This document shows positions 25,981-35,400 of a DNA stretch of 64,000 bases, piece by piece; the stretch's first letter is position 1; each line of letters starts with the position of its first letter. Under the pieces are notes generated by a model. It made no database searches, was not told the DNA's origin, and saw only the letters and a list, made by a program, of their open reading frames with translations. Made by a program: the position numbers and the translations under genes. Source of the stretch: Corynebacterium sp. BD556 (GTDB lineage Bacteria > Actinomycetota > Actinomycetes > Mycobacteriales > Mycobacteriaceae); NCBI RefSeq assembly GCF_038452275.1, contig NZ_CP141643.1:1-64000 (forward strand), written 5' to 3'.

Positions 25981-27978
25981 ATGGGCAAACACTCGCGGGA
26001 GAACCTCATCCAGGTCGAATACGCGCAGGCGGGCACGTCCGTCAGCACGAACGAACTCGGCATGCGCGAAATGCAACGCCGCGTCTACGCGCAACGCAAC
26101 GCCGAATACCTGCTGATCAAGGCGCCGCCGGCCTCCGGAAAGTCCCGCGCGCTGATGTTCGTGGGGCTGGACAAGCTCTACAACCAAGACCGCACAAAGG
26201 TCATCGTGGCAGTCCCCGAACGCTCCATCGGCGGCTCCTTCGCCAACACCGAGCTGGTCAAGCACGGCTTCTTCGCGGACTGGGAGGTCGAGCCGCGCAA
26301 CAACCTGTGCACCCCGGGCAGCTCCGCCAGCAAGGTCGAGCAGTTCATCCGCTTCATGCGCAGCACCGACACCACCATCGTGTGTACCCACGCCACGCTG
26401 CGCTTCGCCTTCGAAAAGCTCACCCCGGCAGACTTCAACGGCACCGTGCTCGCCATCGACGAGTTCCACCACGTCTCCGCCGACCTAGACAATAGCCGGC
26501 TCGGGGCCCTGCTCCGAGACGTCATGAGCGGCTCCGACGCCCACATCATCGCCATGACCGGCTCCTACTTCCGCGGCGACGCCATCCCCGTGCTCATGCC
26601 GGGCGACGAAGCCAAGTTCACCCCCGTCACCTTCAACTACTACGACCAGCTCAACGGCTACGAGTATCTGAAGTCCCTCGGCATCGGCCACCACTTCTAC
26701 CAGGGCCGCTACACCGACACCATCGGCGAGGTGCTCGACCTGGACAAAAAGACTATCCTGCACATCCCCAACGTCAACTCCGGCGAATCCACCAAGGACA
26801 AGATCGAGGAAGTCGGGTTGATCCTGGACACCATCGGCGAGAGCGTGGGGGAGGAGGAACACACCGGGATCATCCTCGTGCGCAGGCGCGACAACGGCGA
26901 GATTCTGCGCGTAGCCGACCTCGTCGATGACACCGACCAGAAGGCGCGCGCTCGGACCCTTGCCTACCTCGTCGGCGTCGCCTCGAAAGACCCGGACGCG
27001 GTGGACATCATCATCGCGCTCGGCATGGCGAAAGAGGGCTTCGACTGGCCCTTCGCCGAGCACGCCCTGACGGTGGGGTACAGGGCATCGCTGACCGAGA
27101 TCATCCAGATCATCGGGCGCGTCACCCGCGACGCCGAGGGCAAGACCCACGCGCAGTTCACCAACCTGCTTGCCGAGCCCGACGCCGCCCAGAGTGAGGT
27201 CACCGTCTCCGTAAACAACATGCTCAAGGCGATTACCGCCTCGCTGCTCATGGAGCAGGTGCTGGCGCAGAACTTCAACTTCAAGGCCAGGCAGAGTGGC
27301 GACGACACCAACGAGCCCGGTGTGCTCAAGATCGCCGGGCTCAAGGAACCCTCCACCGAGCGGGTCAAACAGATCGTCGCAACGGACCTCAACGACCTCA
27401 AAGCCAAAATCCTGCAGGACGACACCTTCGCCCGTGCGGCCGTCGGCAGCGTCGACGCGGAGACGACCAACAAGGTGCTCATCCCCAAAATCATCCGAGA
27501 GCAGTACCCGGACCTCACCGAAACAGAGGTCGAGGAGGTTCGCCAGCGCGTGGTGGTGGACTCGGTGGTCAAGTCCGGCGAAGTGCGCGAGGTTGGTGAC
27601 AAGCGCTTCATCGAGATGGCGCACCAGTTTGTCAACATCGACGACCTCAACATCAACCTCATCGACAAGATCAACCCCTTCCAGCGCGCTTTCGAAATCC
27701 TCTCCAAATCCGTCACCCCCTCGGTGCTCCAGCTCATCTCCGACACCATCTACGCCACCCGCCTCGACATGTCGCTGGAAGAGGCACTCACGCTCTTCTC
27801 GCGGGTGAAGCCTTGGATGGAGGTCAACGGGCGCGAGCCCGACCGCCGCAGCGATAACACCGAAGAACGCCAGCTTGCCGACGCCCTCCTCGTCGTCCGG
27901 AAAGCCGTCACCGAGCGCCGCGCCGAGCTGGCCGCGGAACAGGCAGCCCAGCAATCCACCGAAGGAGCGCACCAGTGA
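25981..27978 (+). CDS. SF2 helicase/translocase (665 aa)
   Basis: A DEAD/DEAH-type ATPase. Walker A is APPASGKS (residues 48-55), motif II DEFH (160-163), motif III-like AMTGSYF, and motif VI GRVTRD (379-384). An all-alpha region of about 250 residues follows, not assigned. Such helicases move along DNA in restriction-like systems. ATG 25981 lies one base after the methyltransferase stop, and the stop overlaps the next GTG by four bases. This layout means coupled production. Confidence 0.85.
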   Translation: MGKHSRENLIQVEYAQAGTSVSTNELGMREMQRRVYAQRNAEYLLIKAPPASGKSRALMFVGLDKLYNQDRTKVIVAVPERSIGGSFANTELVKHGFFADWEVEPRNNLCTPGSSASKVEQFIRFMRSTDTTIVCTHATLRFAFEKLTPADFNGTVLAIDEFHHVSADLDNSRLGALLRDVMSGSDAHIIAMTGSYFRGDAIPVLMPGDEAKFTPVTFNYYDQLNGYEYLKSLGIGHHFYQGRYTDTIGEVLDLDKKTILHIPNVNSGESTKDKIEEVGLILDTIGESVGEEEHTGIILVRRRDNGEILRVADLVDDTDQKARARTLAYLVGVASKDPDAVDIIIALGMAKEGFDWPFAEHALTVGYRASLTEIIQIIGRVTRDAEGKTHAQFTNLLAEPDAAQSEVTVSVNNMLKAITASLLMEQVLAQNFNFKARQSGDDTNEPGVLKIAGLKEPSTERVKQIVATDLNDLKAKILQDDTFARAAVGSVDAETTNKVLIPKIIREQYPDLTETEVEEVRQRVVVDSVVKSGEVREVGDKRFIEMAHQFVNIDDLNINLIDKINPFQRAFEILSKSVTPSVLQLISDTIYATRLDMSLEEALTLFSRVKPWMEVNGREPDRRSDNTEERQLADALLVVRKAVTERRAELAAEQAAQQSTEGAHQ

Positions 27979-29135
27979 GCAACGACCCCCTACTTGACCA
28001 ACTCGACGCCCTCATCGCCTCCGACGCCGACGGGCTCCTGGAGACGCCTGAAAAGCCCCGGCCCGTCACCGAAGTCGACCGTCTCGTGCGCGCCTTCAAG
28101 GAGATCAACGACTTCGTCTCCGAGCACGGCCGCGAGCCTAACCCCGACACCCTCAATATCGCCGAGCGCAAACTCGGCGCGCGCCTGGTGGGGATCCGTG
28201 GCAGCGAAGACAAGATCGCTGATCTCACCGACCACGACGAGCACGGCCTGCTGACCGCAGCGCCCGCGCCCGCCTCGCTCGACGACCTCCTCGCGGGTGC
28301 CTCCGACTTGCTGGGTGCTGTCCCCGACATCTTCGACGTGTCCACCCTGCCTGCCCGCAAGAGCCCCGCCGAGGACGGCGAGCGCGCCACCCGGGTCAAA
28401 GCAGCGGACTTCGCCGTGTTCGAGGGACACTTCAAGGCCAAACACCAGGAGCTAGCCGAAGAGACGTGGAAGCTCACCCCCTTTGTCGGCGAAAGCAGCA
28501 TCCGGGAGGGGAGATTCTTCCTGGTCAGCGGCCTGCTCTGTTTCGTCGCCGAGGTCCACGAGCCAAACGCTGAGCGCGGAGAGAACAAGCCGCGCCTGCG
28601 CGTGATCTTTGAAAACGGCACCGAATCCTCCATGTACCGCGAGTCCCTAGCCAACCGGCTCTACGAAACCGGCGGGCAGGCCCTGACCCGGGCGACCATG
28701 ACCGCGTCCGAGATCGGCGACGCCGACGAGGAAACCGGTTACCTCTACGTCCTTCGTTCGCTCAGCGATCACCCCGACGTGCGCTCGCTGCAAGACCTCT
28801 ATAAGATCGGTTTCTCGCGCGGGCCGGTGGAAAAGCGCATCGCGGGCGCGGAAAAGAGCCCGACCTACCTCATGGCGCCCGTCGAGATCATTGCCACCTA
28901 CCGGGCCTACAACCTGCGACCGTCTGCGCTTGAACACCTGCTGCACCGCGTGTTCGCTGCAGTGCGATTGGATGCGTCGATAGTCGATGCCGTAGGCGGA
29001 TCCGTGGCCGCGACCGAATGGTTCGTCGTGCCGCTGCCGGTCATCGACCGCGCCATCGAGCTCATCATGTCCGGGGAGATCGTCGGGTACGTGTATGACC
29101 CGGTGGTGGGGGAGTTAGTGGTACGTCCCGCATGA
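27975..29135 (+). CDS. GIY-YIG (T5orf172/MUG113-like) nuclease-family protein (386 aa)
   Basis: From GTG 27975 behind gaaggag. The first 230 residues are helical and variable. The C-terminal part shows GYLYVLRS (about 255-262), LYKIGFS (about 275-281), EKRI and a final E in SALEHLLHRVF, the core of T5orf172-type GIY-YIG folds. These are metal-dependent endonucleases. It overlaps the helicase and the next gene by four bases each. It is the likely cleavage subunit next to a methyltransferase and a translocase. Confidence 0.8.
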   Translation: MSNDPLLDQLDALIASDADGLLETPEKPRPVTEVDRLVRAFKEINDFVSEHGREPNPDTLNIAERKLGARLVGIRGSEDKIADLTDHDEHGLLTAAPAPASLDDLLAGASDLLGAVPDIFDVSTLPARKSPAEDGERATRVKAADFAVFEGHFKAKHQELAEETWKLTPFVGESSIREGRFFLVSGLLCFVAEVHEPNAERGENKPRLRVIFENGTESSMYRESLANRLYETGGQALTRATMTASEIGDADEETGYLYVLRSLSDHPDVRSLQDLYKIGFSRGPVEKRIAGAEKSPTYLMAPVEIIATYRAYNLRPSALEHLLHRVFAAVRLDASIVDAVGGSVAATEWFVVPLPVIDRAIELIMSGEIVGYVYDPVVGELVVRPA

Positions 29136-31267
29136 CGGAGATCAACGAAACCCAAGGAGGAGCAGTGACGGCATCACGCGGATACGCAGTGGTGGACCTC
29201 GAGACCACTGGTTTCGGGCACACCGACCGGATCATCGAGATTGGGGTCGTGCTTCTGAACATGGACCTCGAGGTAGAAGGTGTTTGGGATACCCTCATCC
29301 AGCCGAACCGGGACATACCGAACTCGCACGTCCATAAGGTCACGGCTTCACAGCTCGTCCATGCCCCCGTCTTCGCCGACGTCGCGCCCTACCTTGCGGG
29401 TCTTCTTGCCGGGAGAGTACTGGTTGCCCACAACGCGACCTTTGAAAACCGCTTCCTCACCCGGGAATTCGAGTCCGCAGGCGTTGAGACAAACCTGCGC
29501 GACATTGAGTGGCTCGACACCATGAGGCTGTCGCAGCACTACCTAGGTACCTCTAAGCTTGCAGATTCGGTCGCGGCCGCACGAGTCGAGAACCCCCGCG
29601 CGCATTCCGCGCTCTCGGACGCGCGGGCTACAGCGGACCTCCTCCGGGTTCTTGCGCGCTCTCGCGGAGCTGCACTACCTCGGCTGAAGTCCTTCGCGGC
29701 GCGGCCGGTACAAGCAGAAACGCCGGGCGCCATCTCTCGTCATCGCGACACCCCGCAGATTTCGCAGGAGCAGCACTGGCTTGCTCGGCTCGCTGAATCC
29801 CTTCCAGCCTCGGGCGCTGGAGGGTCGGAACGGTACCGCCGCGCGTTGGCCGCCAGCCTGGTCGACCACGCCCTTTCCGCCTCCGAAATCAAACAGCTTG
29901 GCGACATTGCATTCATCGACGGCCTTTCCATCGATGACATCAACCAGACGCACGAGGAATTCATTCGTCAACTCGCTGTGGAGGCGTGGCTCGACGGAGT
30001 CGTCACCGACGCCGAACGCAACCTCCTAACCCAACTCGCTGATGACCTCGGGGTATCACCCGAACTTGTCGCTGCCCTCCTGGCAGAACCCGTCGAGGGA
30101 AACTCATCCAGGAGCTTCGTTCTTAGCGGAGGTGACCGTATTGCGTTTGCCGGCTCCCTGGATCTGCCGCGCGAAGAATGGGAGCGCCGGGCAACCAGGG
30201 CGGGGCTCGTGCCCGGAGGAGTTACGAAGCAGACCGTCGTTGTCGTGGCGGCGAATCCTGATTCCATGAGCGGCAAAGTGGCGCGGGCGCGCGAGCTCAT
30301 GATCCCGATCGTCAGCGAACAAAGCTTCGCGCGGCTCGTCTCTCAGCTCGAGCCGCGCTCTACCTGGAAGGCACCGGTTGAAGATATCGGCTTGCCCAGC
30401 GAAGACACCACCCCGGGAGGTTTCGCCGGCGGTGACGTCGATGGGCGTTTTGCGTGGGTCAGCCAGGTCGGTGTTGGCGGCGACCCGGGCGCATTGACCG
30501 CCGAGACCATCGCTGCGCTGTGGATCGAACACAAAGCCGCAGAACCCCTGTACCGTGTGTCACCGGTGCTCGGCCCGCGCTACGCGATAGACTTTTCGCG
30601 CTCGAGCAGCGAGCGAATCGCCGCGCAGTGGAGCCTTCGCTTCGAGCGCATGCTCGATGCCACCGTCCACGACTTGATGGATATTCCAGGCGTGGGGGCG
30701 AAGCGGCTCCAGCGCCTCGTCGAAGCGGTGGTGCTCGCTGCTATCGACGAAGACGGCACGGCCGATACGGCTCACGAGGAGCCGGATGGTTTCCTCGATA
30801 CCGACATCTACGCCGCGGACGATTCCGTGGAGGAACCGCTAGACGAGATCGAGGTCGTCAAGGGATGGGCCGCGCTCACCGGGTCGCCCTTCCCCGGTAG
30901 CGGTGAAGAAAGTATATCCACCCTGATCAAGGCCTGCCTCCACGAGCTTGTCGACATCTGCATCCACGACGAGCGCTCCCTTGCGATCGCCTCCCGGCGG
31001 TGGCTAGGCGAGGCCACCCTCGATGAGCTTGGCGCCCAGTTCGGCGTCACGAGAGAGCGGATCAGGCAGATTGAGAAGCAGCTGCGAAACGTTTTCGATA
31101 CGAAGTCGCAGTTGAGCGCGGAAACCTCAGCGCTTCTGGCCGAGCGTCTCGGCCCACTCGTGCAGGTGTCGGCGGCCCAGGAAGAGCTGCCGGCCCTCTG
31201 GCAGGACAACCCGATCCTCGAGCGCTCCGCAGAGGAGTACTTCCGCTGTATGTTCAAAGCCTGGTAA
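29132..31267 (+). CDS. Multidomain DEDDh exonuclease-TerB-BRCT-HhH-sigma4 protein (N-terminal part)
   Basis: Order of domains: DnaQ-like DEDDh exonuclease at residues 16-185 (VVDLETTG with D22 and E24, HNATFENRF, HSALSDARA); a helical TerB-like domain at about 215-320 (DGVVTDAERNLL); BRCT at about 330-402 (GDRIAFAGSLDL, FARLV); helix-hairpin-helix at about 515-534 (LMDIPGVGAKRL); and a sigma-70 region 4 helix-turn-helix at about 629-655 (LGAQFGVTRERIRQIE). ATG 29132 overlaps the upstream stop; GTG 29165 has a better aaggagg site. The frame stops at TAA 31265 but the same frame is open again right after it. The full protein was probably about 1077 residues. Confidence 0.8.
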   Translation: MTEINETQGGAVTASRGYAVVDLETTGFGHTDRIIEIGVVLLNMDLEVEGVWDTLIQPNRDIPNSHVHKVTASQLVHAPVFADVAPYLAGLLAGRVLVAHNATFENRFLTREFESAGVETNLRDIEWLDTMRLSQHYLGTSKLADSVAAARVENPRAHSALSDARATADLLRVLARSRGAALPRLKSFAARPVQAETPGAISRHRDTPQISQEQHWLARLAESLPASGAGGSERYRRALAASLVDHALSASEIKQLGDIAFIDGLSIDDINQTHEEFIRQLAVEAWLDGVVTDAERNLLTQLADDLGVSPELVAALLAEPVEGNSSRSFVLSGGDRIAFAGSLDLPREEWERRATRAGLVPGGVTKQTVVVVAANPDSMSGKVARARELMIPIVSEQSFARLVSQLEPRSTWKAPVEDIGLPSEDTTPGGFAGGDVDGRFAWVSQVGVGGDPGALTAETIAALWIEHKAAEPLYRVSPVLGPRYAIDFSRSSSERIAAQWSLRFERMLDATVHDLMDIPGVGAKRLQRLVEAVVLAAIDEDGTADTAHEEPDGFLDTDIYAADDSVEEPLDEIEVVKGWAALTGSPFPGSGEESISTLIKACLHELVDICIHDERSLAIASRRWLGEATLDELGAQFGVTRERIRQIEKQLRNVFDTKSQLSAETSALLAERLGPLVQVSAAQEELPALWQDNPILERSAEEYFRCMFKAW

Positions 31268-32365
31268 CGCGACGAGACCTGGCTGAGCGCCCCCGGGTTC
31301 TCGGCTACCGCCGACGAAGTTCTCGCAGAATACTCGAACGCCTACAACGTTTTCAGCCCTGCGGATGCCGCCGCAAAACTGAGCGTTGATGAGAAAGCTT
31401 TCCGCGCGTGGTTGGCAGAGAAGCCTGGCTACATTGACTTACCCGGCGGAGCAATGGTGCTGGCCCGGAGCCACCAGGACCGTGCTGCGGCAGTGCTCTC
31501 CGTGACCGGCGAGCCCATGACTGTCGACGAGATCGCCGAGGCGCTCCAGATGGAGGGAAACGTCAGGTCCATGGCGAACCAGCTCGCCGTGGACAGTAGG
31601 ATCTCGCGGGTTGCGAACTCGACCTATGCCCTCGCCGAATGGGGTCTGGAAGATTTCAGCACTATCGCAGGGTGGATTGGCCGACGGGTCGACGAATCTG
31701 AGACAGGGTCCGTCGCCTTGAGTGACCTCATCGCAGAGGCAGAGCGGCTGCGCATCAGCGAATCCTCTGTACGGGCCTACGCGGCTTCGTCCGACTTCTC
31801 GCTTTCAGATGGCGTCGTCACGCGGGCGGAGGAAAGTGAAGCGGCGATCGAGGACGAGCCGGAGGATTCCAAGCACCTCTACTTCCGCGACGGTGCCTGG
31901 CACCTCCTGGTGACGGTGACTCCCGATCACCTCCGAGGCTCCGGCTTCCAAGTCCCCCGCGGCGTGGCGGGTTTATACAAGGTTGGCGTCAATGACTCGG
32001 TGGCTGTTCCGAGCCGCCTCGGGGAGCAGTACGTGCGAGTAAACCGGCTCAAGCAAATCTCGACCTCGACCATCAAGCGCTTTCTTGACTCACTCCACAC
32101 CACCGCCGGTGAGCGCGTCTGGCTGCGCTACGGGGATGAGTTCGACGTGCTGCCGGCCCTGCCTTTCGATGACTCACTGCAGGGGCTGGGGCTGCTCCTG
32201 TCCACGATGGGACTCGACCCGGAACTTGCTGCTACACCGGACAAAGCGCAAGAGGCAATCAACGTTGCCCTAGGCCTCGACCCGGGCGCGCCCCGCCGAC
32301 TCAGCACCGCGATCTTCGGTCACCGGCGCCAGGATGACCTGGCTGATATCCTGCGCGGGCTGTAG
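31268..32365 (+). pseudogene. C-terminal part of the same multidomain protein, after an in-frame stop
   Basis: Translation directly behind the TAA gives RDETWLSAPGFSATADEVLA and stays open to 32365 in the same frame. It includes a HARE-HTH/RNA polymerase delta-like winged helix (DRAAAVLSVTGEPMTVDEIA ending STYALAEWG) and a C-terminal domain of about 170 residues that I do not recognise. Possible internal starts are TTG 31412 or ATG 31454, both without a ribosome site. So this piece is made only by readthrough or not at all, unless the stop is a sequence error. Confidence 0.75.
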
Positions 32366-32401
32366 GTGGGCCTGCGCGGTTAGCAACCAAAGGTCAAAAG
32401 G

Positions 32402-32453
32402 AAAAGGGCAAAAATCCACCGTTTCGCGAGTTTCCGGTGGATTCTTGCCTTTT
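32402..32453. terminator. Terminator of fas and right-edge palindrome of the island
   Basis: GGGCAAAAATCCACC (32406-32420) pairs with GGTGGATTCTTGCC (32437-32450) around a gtttcgcgag loop. On the minus strand, behind fas, the stem is followed by tttttgcccttttcc. It also faces the plus-strand operon, so it can stop both. The arm is related to that at 22400-22463. Confidence 0.75.
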
Positions 32454-32486
32454 AGTTCTTACCCTGCAGTTCTCACCCCAGAGCCC

Positions 32487-35400
32487 TTACCCCCTCGGGT
32501 ACACCCCGTCGGCCCCGAGCCGCGCGTCCGCATCCAAAAGCAGCGCAATCTCGCCGTCGTGGACGTTGCCCTCAGCAAAGCGACGGTTTTCCACCTGGGT
32601 GAAAAGTTCCCGCTTGCCGGTCATACCGGCTTCAAGCCAGCCGGTACCGGCGCGCAAACGGGCGGTGGCGCGTTGCCGCCACTGCTCAACGTCCGCCCCT
32701 GAGGCAGCCAGTGCCGCTTCGAACACACTCGGGTGGGCGAGGACAACCAGGGCGCCGACGTGGCCGAAGCCCAGGGAGGTCAGTGCGGCGGCCTTCACCG
32801 CGCCTTCGCCCAGGTCCAAGGGAGCACGCAGCCACACCAGATTGCGGGCCTTCGCTCCCACTGCCGGATCGACGCAATCAAGGGAGGCGTTGGCGGGCAG
32901 GGAGCCGGTGGAAAGGACGTCGATAAGCCCGCCGATCTGGAACAGCGCGGCGCCCGCCTTGGCATGGCCGGTAAGTGTCTTTTGCGAAATGACGTACATC
33001 GGAGCGCGCACGTCGCGTCCGATGGCGGGCCACAGGATGGAGTGCAGCTCGGACTCGTTCGGGTCGTTGGCGTTGGTGGAGGTGTCATGCTTGGACAGGA
33101 CGGTGACATCATCAGGCGTCAAGCCCAGCGCCGCCAGCGAACGCGCCAGACGCGACGTCGCCCCACCGCGTGCGGCACCGAGAACACCCAGGCCAGGTGC
33201 CGGGATGGACGTGTGCGCGCCATCGCCGAAGGAAGACGCATAAGCGATCACCGCACGCACAGCAAGCCCCAGCTTCGCCGCCACTGATCCACGGGTGACC
33301 AGCACCGTTCCACCGCCCTCGGCTTCCAGGAAGCCACCGCGGCGACGGTCATTGGCCCGCGAGATGAAGCGGTCCGCAATACCCTTGTCGCGCATCGTCT
33401 CGGTTGCCGCGGTCGCGTTCATCTGGCCGAAGCCCTCCAGGGATTCGACCTGGACGTCATCGATGCCGCCGGCGACGACGAAATCCGCCTTGCCCACCGC
33501 AATCTTGTCCACAGCCTCCTCAATCGACACCGCGGCGGTCGCACAAGCACCTACCGGGTGGATCATCGAGCCGTAGCCACCCACAAGTGACTGCATCGTG
33601 TGCGCCGCCACCACGTTCGGCAGAGCCTCCTGCAGGATGTCGGATTGGCGTTCCTCGCCAAGCAAGCGGGAGACAAAGACCTTGTGCAAAGACTCCATGC
33701 CACCGATACCGGTGCCCTGCGTGGAGGCGACGTCGACGGGGTGGACGGCCTGCATCAGCTCCGCCGGGGTAAAACCAGCGGTGATGAAGGCGTCGACCGC
33801 GGTGACTAGGTTCCACACGGCGATGCGGTCCATGTTGTCCACCATCTGCGCCGGGATACCCCAGGCGGCCGGATCGAAGTTGTCCGGCATCTGGCCCGCC
33901 ACGGTGCGCGAGAGAGTCGCCTTGCGCGGCACACGGGCGGTCGCGCCGGCGAGGCGGGTGACGGTCCATTCGCCGTCGATAAGCTCAACGCGCGTCTTGG
34001 CGGGGTCGGCGACCTCCATGTCGCGTGCGATGGCCTCGCTTTCCACAGTGAAGGTGATGTCGCGGTCGAGGAAGACCTCAGCCAAATCGATCGAACCGCG
34101 GTCAGTGAGGAAATACTTATCTGTCAGCTCACGCACACCGGCGCGGGCCACAACCTCGTCACGGAAGCGCTCGTAGATGTCAGCCTCGTCGATCGCGGTG
34201 CCTTCAGCGTCGTACCAGCCTGGGTTCGGGTCCTCGGCCCACCGCACCAGACCGGTCATCCACGCCAACTCCAAAACGCCCGCGGCGGTGAGATCCACCG
34301 TGCCGTCGCGCTGGATGCCGTACTCCGCCTCACGGCGGGTGCGTCCCGAGCCCCAGGAAGAAACCTCACCAACACCAACGACCACGATCATGTCCTCAAG
34401 ATCGCAGGTGACCTCGCCCACCTCCACCGCAGCCGGCTGGGCCGGGTTGGCCAGGTTCGGCAGGGCCTTGATCGCGCCCTCGCGCACCGAAGTGTCGTTG
34501 GTCGCCGCAGTGATCTCGGCGTTGCGGGCCAACTCAGCGATGGACACGCCAGCGGAATCTAGCCCCCCGGTCAGATCCAGATCGAGCGGCGCCTTTCCGG
34601 CCTTTTCGCGGGAGGCGCGCGAGGCCAGACCCATAAGTTTGGAGGAGATCTCCTCCGGGCTCCACACGTGGATGCCAGCCTTTTTCGCCGCTGGGATGAG
34701 CACGTCATTGCCGCCCATCAGAGCGGTGCCGGCGACCCAACCGATGCGGGCCTGGGCCAGGGTGACGCCTTCGGGCCAGCCGGTTTCGGCGGACCACTTG
34801 TTCACAATTGCGTCAAGGGCGGCCTTGACCTCGCCGTAGGCACCATCACCCCCGAAGGTGCCGCGGTTTGGTGAGCCCGGCAGAACCACGTGGGTGCGTG
34901 TCGACGGGAAGTCGTCGCTGTTTTGCGCCAACGTGGACAGCCCGGCGATGGTGCGCTCCACAGACCACAGCAGCAGGCGGGCTTGGGTTTCGGCGTTGCC
35001 GCCGACCTCAGCCAGCGAGCCGGAGACACCCGGTGCGGCGAAAGGAAACGCCAGAGCGGGGGTCATGGCGGGCTTAGTTACGCGGATCTCATTGCCTACC
35101 GTTTCGCGCTGCTCGGAGCCGATCCAGTCGATCACCGCGTCGATATCGCGGTAGCTGGACAAATTCGCGGGCACAAGCCAGAGTGCGGCGCCGGCGGAAG
35201 CATGATCGCGGTAGAGCGTGCGCGCAAATTCCTTGCGGGCTTGGTTGACACGCGAGGCAGTCATGATGACCGTGGCACCGCCGGCGAGCAGGCGCTCGAC
35301 AAGCGCGGCGGCAATGGAACCGGGGGCGGCACCCGTCACTAGGGCGACTTCACCGGCGTATTCCAGCTCCGGGGTCTCAAGGGCGACGCGGGCGATTTCA

